Source: Lachnospiraceae bacterium (GTDB lineage: Bacteria > Bacillota_A > Clostridia > Lachnospirales > Lachnospiraceae). From it: a stretch of DNA of 29,915 bases. Shown piece by piece: positions 7,391 to 14,249 of the stretch (its first letter is position 1; each line of letters starts with the position of its first letter). The notes under the pieces are model-generated. The model was given only the letters and a program-made list of their open reading frames with translations. It searched no databases and had not been told where the DNA came from. The stretch lies in contig SFGN01000030.1 in the NCBI GenBank assembly GCA_004556565.1, positions 1 to 29,915 on the forward strand. The letters are read 5' to 3'. The position numbers and the translations under genes were made by a program.

Positions 7391-8902
7391 TCAATAGCGC
7401 TTAATTTTCTTTGAAGGTGTTTTCGGGAACTCCGTATCACGGACTTTCAGCCGGTAAACCCTTTTGTATGCAGGCGCCGAAAGATTGTAATCATCAATAA
7501 GCTGCCGTAAAGCACCTGCGATATCTTCAATTTCTTTTTTTGCAGCATATTCCATATCCGGAAAGATTTCTGCTTCAATTATGCCCTCGCTCTCACGGAC
7601 AAGGATTTCCTGAACAAGATGATGCTCACCGATTTTATTTTCCAGCTCTTCAGGTGAAACGTTTTCTCCGTTTTTCGTAATAATCAGATTTTTCTTACGG
7701 CCTGTGAGGTAAACGAAACCTTCCTCATCCACATACCCGAGGTCGCCGGTACGAAGCCATCCGTCTTCTGTCAGAGCTTCCGCAGTTTCTTCAGGCATTT
7801 TATAATATCCCTGCATCACACTGCTTCCGCGTACCCAAAGCTCCTCGTCAACAGTTTTTGCTTCACAGTTCGGAACAAGCTGTCCTACTGTTCCCTTGCG
7901 TATATTCCAGCTTACGGTAGTGCTGATTACAGGAGAGCATTCGGTCATACCATACCCCTGAAGAATATCAATTCCATATTTTCCAAAGAGATCTAGCATT
8001 GCAGGCGGCATATATGCACCGCCGCTGCAGATGGTCCGGAACTGTTCTCCGAAGATCTCTTTCTTTACGATCTCCGGCGGAAGTGCTGCTGCATCTTCCA
8101 GTTTCTTTGCGATTGTCTCGATCATCAGCGGAACCATCAGAATCACATTCGGGCGGAACAGCTTAATATTTTTCACCATGCGGATCAGAGAATCATTGAT
8201 GCAGACAACCGCACCTGTAGAAAATCCCTTCAGGAAATCCATACTCAGGCAGTATGCATGATGAATCGGCAGAACGGACATCAAAACCGTCCCTTCCGGA
8301 AATTTCATATCCAGACAGGTGGCATTTTCGGCGAGATTTCGGTGAGTGAGCATAACACCCTTGCTTTTTCCGGTGGTGCCGGAGGTAAACATGATTGTCG
8401 CAAGCTGTTCCGGTGCAGGCATATAATCAAAACCATCCTCCTGCTCGGAAAGAAGCCGGTTTAGAGAAATCATTTTGTCAGTGTCTTCTTCTTTCTGCAT
8501 TGAAATCAGATATTTCAGCTTCGGACAGCGCTCTCTTACGATGTCCGCCACATCGGCACGTACCTCATCCACGACAAAAACTGTGGCATCAGCACGGTCA
8601 ATCAGTTCGCACATTTCTTCGGCCGGAAGAGATACATCAAGCGGAACCGCTACGCTGCCACTGTTTACAGTGCCAAAATATGCAGTCAGCCAGAAATATG
8701 AAGTCATTCCGGTAATAGCAATGTGGCTGCCCTGCTCTCTCAGTGAATGCAAAGCAGCGGAAAAACACTCACTGTCTCTCTTTAAATCATTGTAGGTCTT
8801 TGACGCAATGTCATTTTTTCCCGCTTTATAACGGACGGCATCAGAATCGCCATATTTCTCACAGGATTGCAAAAGAATTTCACGAATCGTACTACAAAGC
8901 AT
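7391..8902 (-). CDS. AMP-forming acyl ligase (acyl-CoA synthetase / acyl-ACP ligase family)
   Basis: This 503-residue enzyme of the ANL superfamily activates a carboxylic acid as acyl-adenylate and transfers it to a thiol. It has the phosphate-binding loop TSGTTGKSKG (173-182), GYGMTE (316-321), the GWLRTGDLG motif with the ribose-binding Asp (381-389), the hinge GRKKNLI (401-407) and a C-terminal catalytic lysine in TPSKKIKR (about K499). The overall pattern is closer to fatty-acid ligases than to amino-acid adenylation domains. It starts 16 bases after the acyl carrier protein gene, with AAGGAGG upstream, so the carrier protein is the likely acceptor instead of free CoA; that part is inference. 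It is the last gene of the TetR-linked operon. The acyl substrate is unknown; a fatty acid or another carboxylic acid are both possible. Confidence 0.88.
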   Translation of the reverse strand: MLCSTIREILLQSCEKYGDSDAVRYKAGKNDIASKTYNDLKRDSECFSAALHSLREQGSHIAITGMTSYFWLTAYFGTVNSGSVAVPLDVSLPAEEMCELIDRADATVFVVDEVRADVADIVRERCPKLKYLISMQKEEDTDKMISLNRLLSEQEDGFDYMPAPEQLATIMFTSGTTGKSKGVMLTHRNLAENATCLDMKFPEGTVLMSVLPIHHAYCLSMDFLKGFSTGAVVCINDSLIRMVKNIKLFRPNVILMVPLMIETIAKKLEDAAALPPEIVKKEIFGEQFRTICSGGAYMPPAMLDLFGKYGIDILQGYGMTECSPVISTTVSWNIRKGTVGQLVPNCEAKTVDEELWVRGSSVMQGYYKMPEETAEALTEDGWLRTGDLGYVDEEGFVYLTGRKKNLIITKNGENVSPEELENKIGEHHLVQEILVRESEGIIEAEIFPDMEYAAKKEIEDIAGALRQLIDDYNLSAPAYKRVYRLKVRDTEFPKTPSKKIKRY

Positions 8903-8918
8903 CTCTCTACCTCCTTAT

Positions 8919-9152
8919 TTATTTTTCGTCGGAAATGGATTCCAGGTACGCAACAGCTTCACCCACCGTACGGATATCAGCGACTTCCTTCTGTTCGATC
9001 TCTACATCAAATTCATCCTCAAGCTCACCGAGCATGCTCATAAAGTCGAAGGATGTAAAACCGAGGTCTTCCATAAACCGGGATTCCTTTTTAACATTTT
9101 CCGGTTCCACTTCTACATAATTACAAATAATTTCTACTAATCTTTCAAACAT
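8919..9152 (-). CDS. acyl carrier protein (phosphopantetheine-binding)
   Basis: This 77-residue acidic four-helix protein has the carrier-protein signature EDLGFTSFDFMSMLGELEDE. The serine S34 takes the place of the pantetheine-bearing Ser of the usual D-S-L motif, but here the local sequence is T-S-F. That departure suggests a specialised carrier rather than the fatty-acid synthesis ACP, which is usually D-S-L. It must be charged by a phosphopantetheinyl transferase encoded elsewhere; none is in the window. AAAGGAG lies at the right distance from the ATG. It is followed closely by the acyl ligase and preceded by the condensation-like enzyme after an 88-base gap that contains an inverted repeat. 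It probably holds the acyl group between those two enzymes. Confidence 0.92.
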   Translation of the reverse strand: MFERLVEIICNYVEVEPENVKKESRFMEDLGFTSFDFMSMLGELEDEFDVEIEQKEVADIRTVGEAVAYLESISDEK

Positions 9153-9183
9153 GATATTTTCTCCTTTTTTGTTAATTCAGATT

Positions 9184-9239
9184 GTAACAGTTCAGCACGC
9201 GCCATTCGCACACCTTTTCGATTATGACTGAACTATTAC
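9184..9239 (-). repeat. inverted repeat with a dispersed core, between the condensation-like gene and the ACP gene
   Basis: GTAACAGTTCAG (9184-9195) and CTGAACTATTAC (9228-9239) are reverse complements except for one position. The interior carries CGCGCCATTCG. Much the same run, including CAGTTC before it, occurs in opposite orientation at about 19343-19367. It looks like a small intergenic palindromic repeat family (inference). As minus-strand RNA it could form a hairpin inside the operon; there is no T tract after it. Confidence 0.5.
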
Positions 9240-9240
9240 A

Positions 9241-10644
9241 TCAGATTAATTTAATAATGTCACCGATCGGAAGATTCGGTCTTTCCGTTCCTTTAAACAT
9301 GATTTTGCAAAGATAATAATACATATATTCCAGCTGCTCTCTGGTAACTGCTTTTACCTGGTGTTCAAAGCTGAAATCGAGTCCGTTGTCATCAGAACGG
9401 TGCATGACAGTCAGGTACATAGCCTGCGTGGTAGCCCCGTTTGGATACCATTTTGTTTTGTAATGGATATCCCCAAGTTTTTCAAATCTCTGGTCTTTGA
9501 GAGTCAGAGGCTGATAAGTAAGAGACATCGGCTCATAGGTCTGTCCCGGTGCATGCGGATATACTTTACTCCTGTACGCAAAATATGCTGTCGGGTCATA
9601 ATTTGCATGGCGGAAATACTGATTCTGCAGATCTCGTATTTCGTAAACCCCCTCCAGGAATGTCTTGTCCTGAGAAATGATGGTGCGGAACGGGAACGAA
9701 TGAATTCTGGTACCGCCGCATTTCTTTTCCTTCAAAGTAGCTCTTCTTGCGATAGCTGTATTAATGGAGACGTCATCATTACCATTCATTTTCTGGAAAT
9801 AAGTGCGAAGTCCCATCAGCAGCAGGCAGGCAAGCGAAACATGGTATTTTTCACAGAAGTCCATAAGGCGTTTCGTCGGCTCTGCCTCAAGGTGGAAAAT
9901 GTCAAGGGCAGAGTCTACGCTGTCAGATACATTCACAGCAGCGCGAAGCTCAGGGTCTTTACAACGCTCACGCTCAGCCGCGAGATGTCCTGCGCCGTCA
10001 ATTCCATTGTAAATCGGCTCAGAGGAATCAATTATTTTTTTGAAGAATTCCTCGTCTCTCGCCTGTGCCTTGCTTCCCGCCTCATATGCAAGGTCTTTCT
10101 TAAGCTGCTCTATGTAAGAAGACATTTCCTTCGGATACTCAACACCCTCATACATACTGCTGCTGTAAATTTCAATAATATCTTTTAAAAAGCATATCAA
10201 GGACTGTGCATCCATAGTCATATGATTCACCAGAAGATAAACACCCTGAAAACCGTCAGGTGTTTTGATGATAACAATACGATTCATCGGAGAATCACAT
10301 CGTTTGAACGGAACCTGTGTCCACTGTGTCATGATTTCGGCAGCCTCTTCCATAGTCTTGTCAGAAAAATCAACATATTCAATCTCCCTGTCTTCTTTAT
10401 CGACCACATACTGATATAACGTGCCGTCTTTATCTGCGGCAAAACGCAGACGCATGGAATCGCAGCGCTCATATGCCTTGTAAATAGCTTTCTTTAACAT
10501 TTCTATGTCCAGTTCTGTCTCAATGGTAAGGCTGGTACCGATATTTAAAACCTCTTTTTTCGGACAGAAATTCTGGTAATAAGTATGAAATTTCTGTGCA
10601 ACAGTCAACGGATATACCGGATATCCTTTTCTTGTTTTCATCAT
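9241..10644 (-). CDS. stand-alone condensation-domain/acyltransferase-like enzyme
   Basis: This 467-residue protein has the two-lobed layout of the chloramphenicol acetyltransferase/condensation superfamily (NRPS C domains, PapA-type and alcohol acyltransferases). The catalytic HxxxD motif is H141-M-T-M-D145, in the context LLVNHMTMDAQSL. N-terminal residues 10-70 resemble the acceptor-side opening of such enzymes, and a latch-like segment follows in the C-terminal half. It would move an acyl group from the carrier protein to an alcohol or amine acceptor, making an ester or amide. It overlaps the upstream hydrolase stop by 4 bases (ATGA), which indicates translational coupling. A second Met is codon 2, so the exact start is uncertain by one residue. 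No NRPS module is present, so it acts as a discrete enzyme. The product is unknown. Confidence 0.8.
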   Translation of the reverse strand: MMKTRKGYPVYPLTVAQKFHTYYQNFCPKKEVLNIGTSLTIETELDIEMLKKAIYKAYERCDSMRLRFAADKDGTLYQYVVDKEDREIEYVDFSDKTMEEAAEIMTQWTQVPFKRCDSPMNRIVIIKTPDGFQGVYLLVNHMTMDAQSLICFLKDIIEIYSSSMYEGVEYPKEMSSYIEQLKKDLAYEAGSKAQARDEEFFKKIIDSSEPIYNGIDGAGHLAAERERCKDPELRAAVNVSDSVDSALDIFHLEAEPTKRLMDFCEKYHVSLACLLLMGLRTYFQKMNGNDDVSINTAIARRATLKEKKCGGTRIHSFPFRTIISQDKTFLEGVYEIRDLQNQYFRHANYDPTAYFAYRSKVYPHAPGQTYEPMSLTYQPLTLKDQRFEKLGDIHYKTKWYPNGATTQAMYLTVMHRSDDNGLDFSFEHQVKAVTREQLEYMYYYLCKIMFKGTERPNLPIGDIIKLI

Positions 10645-11591
10645 TTTATAATCCCTCCCAGGAAATCATTCATAGCATTTTCGTAAGCTTCTGTATCTTT
10701 ATAATAGCTTTCTGCGTGTGCCGCACCTTCAACTATCAGTTTTTTCTTTGGTGAAGCACAGTTCTCATAAATCTTTTCACACATGCTGCCTGGAACAAAA
10801 GTGTCCCCCGAACCATGTATGAAAAGAATCGGAACAGTGGCTTTTTGTACCTCCCTTGCCGCATTACAGTCATCAAGGCCATACCCGGCACGTCTGCGGT
10901 TAATTCTGTCTGCAATCTGCATCATCGGAAAAGCCGGAAGGTGAATCATTGTATGAAGCACATGGGTAAAAACCTCTTTCGGAGATGTAAAGGCACAGTC
11001 AGAAATAATACCTTTCACCTGAGCCGGCAGTTCCAGGCCGCTTGCCATCAACACAGTAGCGCCGCCCATGGATGTGCCGTGAAGTACAATCTGAACATCC
11101 TCTCCACAGATCTCCAGCACCCAGCTTATCCATTTCAATGCATCCATGCGGTCCAGACATCCAAATCCGATATACTTTCCTTCGCTTTCCCCGTGGGCAC
11201 GTTCGTCCACAAGCAGCATGGAATAACCATTCTTTAAATAATAACCGGAAAGCCCGACGTAATCATTCATCCCTCGGCTGGTATACCCGTGGAAACAGAT
11301 GACAACCTTTTTTGTGTCATCCTGCGGAAACCATGTTGCATGGAGTTTCAGGTTATCGTCAGATTGAACCCATACATCCTCATGGGGATGTTCCATCATG
11401 TATTCCCTGCGTTTCTGAATAAATGGCATATGCTGATTCCAGTCCGTGCCCGCCATTTTCATGGTACGTTCCATTTTTGCATTGTTTCGGGTCATTGTCC
11501 TGCGGTAAAAATATACGGAGCTTCCTGCTTCCGCAGCAGCCAGAAGCCCCATAAATACGGCTGCACCCCGTATCGTTTTTTTTCTGTCCAT
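10641..11591 (-). CDS. membrane-anchored alpha/beta hydrolase
   Basis: This 316-residue serine hydrolase starts with a short basic end and a hydrophobic anchor (about residues 8-28), then the alpha/beta fold. The oxyanion region is FHGY (100-103), the nucleophile elbow is G-T-S174-M-G, the acid is D263 in GSGDTFVP and the histidine is H292 in GAAHAES. The cap region is short. This subfamily (BAAT/Dienelactone-like, often annotated as alpha/beta fold hydrolase) hydrolyses esters or thioesters. With no linked thioesterase domain, it could release or edit the acyl product of the carrier protein pathway. The start has GAGGATAG upstream and follows the SCP2 gene after 10 bases; its end overlaps the next gene. 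The orientation of the anchor, and so the side of the membrane, is not settled. Confidence 0.85.
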   Translation of the reverse strand: MDRKKTIRGAAVFMGLLAAAEAGSSVYFYRRTMTRNNAKMERTMKMAGTDWNQHMPFIQKRREYMMEHPHEDVWVQSDDNLKLHATWFPQDDTKKVVICFHGYTSRGMNDYVGLSGYYLKNGYSMLLVDERAHGESEGKYIGFGCLDRMDALKWISWVLEICGEDVQIVLHGTSMGGATVLMASGLELPAQVKGIISDCAFTSPKEVFTHVLHTMIHLPAFPMMQIADRINRRRAGYGLDDCNAAREVQKATVPILFIHGSGDTFVPGSMCEKIYENCASPKKKLIVEGAAHAESYYKDTEAYENAMNDFLGGIIK

Positions 11592-11601
11592 TTTCTATCC
11601 T

Positions 11602-11928
11602 CTATTTTCTTTTAATCAGTTCGTTTAATTTCAGTGCTTTATCAAAATTCCCTTCCACTTTCAGCTTCTGGAGCGTAAATGCAACCATCGGATCCAGCTT
11701 TCCTTCCAGAATTGCCATGAAAGTGTCTGTCGTGGCAGTAAACATAGCATCTCTGTCATAATACTCGTAAGGCTCTACAGATAATTTGCCTTCTTTAACT
11801 TCTACATAAAAAATGCCGCCTGCTTCACCCTTGATGTTGAACTGATATGCCAGATGCTCTTTTATATCACTCACATCGGCATTCATAAACTCTGTTTTTA
11901 CATAAGAAAAATACTCTGCATAAGTCAT
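11602..11928 (-). CDS. SCP2 sterol-binding-domain-like lipid carrier
   Basis: This 108-residue protein has the size and pattern of a single SCP2 domain. The features are an N-terminal amphipathic helix, the strand GGIFYVEVKEGKLSVEP, a second strand region with FTATTDTFMAILEGKLDPMVAF and a C-terminal helix ending in a KLKVEGNFDKALKLNELI segment typical of the family. SCP2 proteins hold hydrophobic ligands in a cleft; in bacteria they often sit beside acyl-processing enzymes. It is the first gene of the operon, reached from the TetR-flanked promoter, with GGGGAGG upstream. It may carry the lipid substrate or product of the ligase/ACP/condensation-like enzymes; this is inference from context. 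Confidence 0.85.
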   Translation of the reverse strand: MTYAEYFSYVKTEFMNADVSDIKEHLAYQFNIKGEAGGIFYVEVKEGKLSVEPYEYYDRDAMFTATTDTFMAILEGKLDPMVAFTLQKLKVEGNFDKALKLNELIKRK

Positions 11929-11954
11929 TTTTTCATCCTCCCCAAAAATAGCTT

Positions 11955-11967
11955 CGACTGGAAGTCG
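11955..11967. promoter_or_regulatory. putative TetR operator, site 1
   Basis: CGACT-GGA-AGTCG is a perfect 5+5 inverted repeat around a 3-base centre. It lies 26 bases before the SCP2 start codon, just downstream of the predicted transcription start. It is one of three sites of the same form spaced by exactly 44 bp. Confidence 0.6.
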
Positions 11968-11984
11968 GCTTGATTTACCTGTTT

Positions 11985-12013
11985 ATACTATTCATGTCCG
12001 ACCCATGGTCGAC
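11985..12013 (-). promoter_or_regulatory. putative promoter of the SCP2-hydrolase-condensation-ACP-ligase operon
   Basis: On the minus strand TCGACC (12008-12013) and TAGTAT (11985-11990) are separated by 17 bases. Both boxes match only 4 of 6 consensus positions. The -35 overlaps operator site 2, and site 1 would lie just after the start point, a layout that fits repression. An alternative -35 (TTGACC) overlaps site 3 but has a poorer -10. Confidence 0.4.
11999..12011. promoter_or_regulatory. putative TetR operator, site 2
   Basis: CGACC-CAT-GGTCG is a perfect 5+5 inverted repeat with a 3-base centre. Its centre is 44 bp from those of sites 1 and 3. It overlaps the best predicted -35 box of the minus-strand operon. 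Confidence 0.65.
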
Positions 12014-12042
12014 TTGTTACACCCATAGAGTACCATGCATTT

Positions 12043-12055
12043 CGACCGGCGGTCA
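12043..12055. promoter_or_regulatory. putative TetR operator, site 3
   Basis: CGACC-GGC-GGTCA matches the same pattern with one outer mismatch. It lies 44 bp from site 2, on the side nearer the TetR gene but about 60 bp before that gene's promoter. Confidence 0.55.
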
Positions 12056-12116
12056 ATACATGTTTCCTGACAAAAATAGCAGAAAATAATTAGTGTTTAT
12101 GAGTGATTTTTACTAG

Positions 12117-12146
12117 TTGAAACATTTGTTTTCTATATGTTATACT
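12117..12146 (+). promoter_or_regulatory. putative promoter of the TetR gene
   Basis: TTGAAA (12117-12122) and TATACT (12141-12146) are separated by 18 bases on the plus strand. The TetR start codon lies 66 bases downstream of the -10. None of the three palindromes overlaps this promoter, so strong direct autorepression is not obvious. Confidence 0.5.
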
Positions 12147-12212
12147 TGTCATATATAGACATCAGAGTCGGTGTGAAGAAGTCAATATTCTGACGCCGGA
12201 AAGGCACTATTT

Positions 12213-12842
12213 ATGAAAGACTTTACGAAACATAATCAAATTTTAGATGCCCTGCAGGAATTAATGGAAAACAGAGATGTTCGATCAATCTCTGTCAGCG
12301 AAATTGCCCAGAAAGCAGGCATTGGCAAGGGAAGTATTTATTATTATTTTCCGTCTAAGGACGCAATATTGGATGCTCTTGTAATACGCAATTATGAAAA
12401 ACCTCTTAGGACAGCGCAGACACTTGCCAGACAGACGGATGTGTCACCTTTTACCCGAATGGCAATGCTGTTCCAGGCATGCAGGAATTCTTCTGCGGAG
12501 TTTCTCAAGCAGGGAAGTGCCGCCGCTTCAGAGAATTCTTCAACAGACAACTCCCAGGAAAAAGCATATGTCCATCACAAATATCTGAAACACCTGATTG
12601 AGCAGCTCAAGCCTGCCCTGACAGAAATCATTCAACAGGGGATCGATGCGGGAGAAATTCATTTCCAGTATCCGGCAGCACTTGCAGAGATTGTGCTGAT
12701 CGTACTTGCAGTAAAAATGGATAATACACTGACTCCTTCAGAACCTGAAGAAATAGAAGAAACTATCCATGCGCTGATTTCACTTTTGGAAAAAGGCACG
12801 GATAACCCGCCGGGATCTCTGAATTTCCTTACTATTTTGTAA
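12213..12842 (+). CDS. TetR family transcriptional regulator
   Basis: This 209-residue DNA-binding repressor has the standard N-terminal helix-turn-helix: ISVSEIAQKAGIGKGSIYYYFPSKDAIL (about residues 26-53), with the typical G-K-G-S-I-Y-Y-Y-F recognition helix. The C-terminal helical ligand/dimer domain is unlike any specific family I recognise. It is transcribed away from the SCP2-to-ligase operon. The 284-base gap holds three palindromes that suit a dimeric TetR. The ligand is likely a hydrophobic molecule related to the operon's substrate or product (inference). GGAAAGG about 8 bases before the ATG is a modest ribosome binding site. The C-terminus is about average for TetR proteins. A hairpin terminator follows 17 bases after the stop. 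Confidence 0.92.
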   Translation: MKDFTKHNQILDALQELMENRDVRSISVSEIAQKAGIGKGSIYYYFPSKDAILDALVIRNYEKPLRTAQTLARQTDVSPFTRMAMLFQACRNSSAEFLKQGSAAASENSSTDNSQEKAYVHHKYLKHLIEQLKPALTEIIQQGIDAGEIHFQYPAALAEIVLIVLAVKMDNTLTPSEPEEIEETIHALISLLEKGTDNPPGSLNFLTIL

Positions 12843-12850
12843 AAATATAT

Positions 12851-12977
12851 CAAGACTCAAAAATGGTCCACCGGACCATTTTTTCATATGCATGGCAACT
12901 CAAAAAAAGTCCACCGGATCTTTTTCATATGCTTGGCAACTCAAAAAAAGTCCACCGGATCTTTTTCATATGCTTGG
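12851..12977. repeat. tandem repeat derived from terminator hairpins (one 45-bp copy, two identical 41-bp copies)
   Basis: Two identical 41-bp copies lie at 12896-12936 and 12937-12977. A related 45-bp copy precedes them at 12851-12895, and the first five bases of a further copy follow. Each copy has the form A-run, GTCCACCGGAYC, T-run, CATATGC. Only the first copy keeps a perfect stem; in the other two the stem has a wobble and a mismatch. A plus-strand reading frame runs through the repeat, but it is a chance frame, not a gene. Confidence 0.85.
12859..12884 (+). terminator. intrinsic terminator of the TetR gene (probably bidirectional)
   Basis: Two 11-base arms (12859-12869 and 12873-12883) pair perfectly around an ACC loop. 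The stem is A-rich on the left and T-rich on the right, so both strands have a T tract. It begins 17 bases after the TetR stop. It is also the first, degenerate copy of the tandem repeat at 12851-12977. Confidence 0.8.
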
Positions 12978-12983
12978 CAACTG

Positions 12984-13013
12984 CAAAAACAGCCGCCCAA
13001 TCAGGGCGGCTGT
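12984..13013 (-). terminator. intrinsic terminator of the ftsE-ftsX-M23-ctpA operon
   Basis: ACAGCCGCCC (12989-12998) and GGGCGGCTGT (13004-13013) are perfect reverse complements with a 5-base loop. On the minus strand the stem is followed by TTTTT (12984-12988). It lies 25 bases after the CtpA stop. This is a strong, GC-rich terminator. Confidence 0.9.
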
Positions 13014-13038
13014 CGCAGTCTTTATTTCTCTAAATTAT

Positions 13039-14232
13039 TTATCTTTCCTGTATCTCTTCATTTATAATTTCCAGAGCTTTATCAAGCTGATTATCCGCTT
13101 CCGGATTCTCTTCATCCGGCTCATATTCTATCTCTATATCCGGATTAATTCCTACCCCGTGGATATTACGTCCGCCGGGAGTGAAGTATTCCGCAACCGT
13201 AAGCTTGAGATAAGTTCCGTCTCCGAGTGGTACCAGCTGCTGAACGATGCCTTTTCCGTAGGTAGTCATTCCGACCAGCTTTCCGAGACCGTAATCCTGC
13301 ACGGCTCCGGCAAAAATTTCCGATGCGCTTGCGCTGTACTGGTTAACGAGCACTGCAAGTGGTTTCGTAAATTCATTTTTCCCGTCACAAGCATATACAT
13401 CTTCTTTTCCCTGCTTATCACGGATAGAAACAATAGTTCCTTTCGGCAGTATCAGCTTAAGCATCTCAACTACGGTATCCAGATTTCCTCCCGGATTGCT
13501 CCTCAGATCAATAACCAGCCCTTCCATGCCCTGCATTTCCAGCGTATCCAGAGCTTCCTTAAACTGATCATATGTCACTGAATCAAATTCAGAAACAGCT
13601 ATATATCCGATTTGATTATCTTTCATTTCATAGGCAACTGTATGTGCTTCAATTTTTCTTCTGACTGCTCTAAGCTCCAACTGTTCATTTCCGCGCAGAA
13701 CATGAAGAATAACTTCTGTCCCTTCGTCCCCTTTGATCCATGTCACAACTTCTGAAAGACTTTCATCCGTGATTTCCCGGTCATCAACCTGATACAGGAT
13801 GTCTCCTTCCAGAAGCCCGGCTTCCTTTGCCGGTGAATCTTCATAAACATTAACAATTGTTATAATATTTGTAGCATAATCCTGAGACAAAACAGCTCCG
13901 ATACCGGAATATTCTCCTGATGTCCCTTCCAGAAGTTCTTTTGTCTCTTCTTCCGTATAGTATACGGAATATGGATCTCCGAGAGCTTCCACATACCCGG
14001 CATACATACCTTCCGTCAACGCATCTTCGTCAATTTCATCTTCATACAGGTAATAGGTATCAATAATTCTATCTATCCTCTCCAGTTTATCCTGAGGATT
14101 CTCTCCGCTGATATGATTCGTCAAACCGGCAAGAGTCGTTACTGCCTTGCGGACTCCTGTTCCTGCCGCAAACACACATAACACGGCCAGGATACCGACA
14201 ACAACTCCTTTCCAGAATTTCTTATCACCCAT
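13039..14232 (-). CDS. C-terminal processing protease (S41 family, CtpA/CtpB-like)
   Basis: This 397-residue serine protease has an N-terminal membrane anchor or uncleaved signal (about residues 8-26). A PDZ domain (about 105-180, with SGIGAVLSQ and VYEDSPAKEAGLLEGD) follows, then the S41 core. The catalytic Ser-Lys dyad is visible as S302 in YSASASEIFAGA and K327 in TYGKGIVQ, the 25-residue spacing typical of the family. It acts outside the membrane and trims proteins at hydrophobic C-termini. It follows the M23 hydrolase gene by 17 bases, so it could process that hydrolase or other division-zone proteins; that link is inference. GGAGG precedes the start. Homologues in sporulating Bacillota include the SpoIVF-pathway protease CtpB, so a sporulation role cannot be excluded. 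Confidence 0.93.
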   Translation of the reverse strand: MGDKKFWKGVVVGILAVLCVFAAGTGVRKAVTTLAGLTNHISGENPQDKLERIDRIIDTYYLYEDEIDEDALTEGMYAGYVEALGDPYSVYYTEEETKELLEGTSGEYSGIGAVLSQDYATNIITIVNVYEDSPAKEAGLLEGDILYQVDDREITDESLSEVVTWIKGDEGTEVILHVLRGNEQLELRAVRRKIEAHTVAYEMKDNQIGYIAVSEFDSVTYDQFKEALDTLEMQGMEGLVIDLRSNPGGNLDTVVEMLKLILPKGTIVSIRDKQGKEDVYACDGKNEFTKPLAVLVNQYSASASEIFAGAVQDYGLGKLVGMTTYGKGIVQQLVPLGDGTYLKLTVAEYFTPGGRNIHGVGINPDIEIEYEPDEENPEADNQLDKALEIINEEIQER

Positions 14233-14249
14233 AACTGCCTCCTGTTTAT

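Noticed and set aside
9361..10188. 275-residue plus-strand reading frame
   Set aside because: It is fully antisense to the condensation-like gene, has no ribosome binding site and has a composition typical of a shadow frame.
12851..12977. possible CRISPR array
   Set aside because: Repeats are directly adjacent with no spacers, only three copies exist, and no cas gene is present.
12892..13581. 229-residue plus-strand reading frame starting in the tandem repeat
   Set aside because: It begins as translated terminator repeats and then runs antisense to ctpA.
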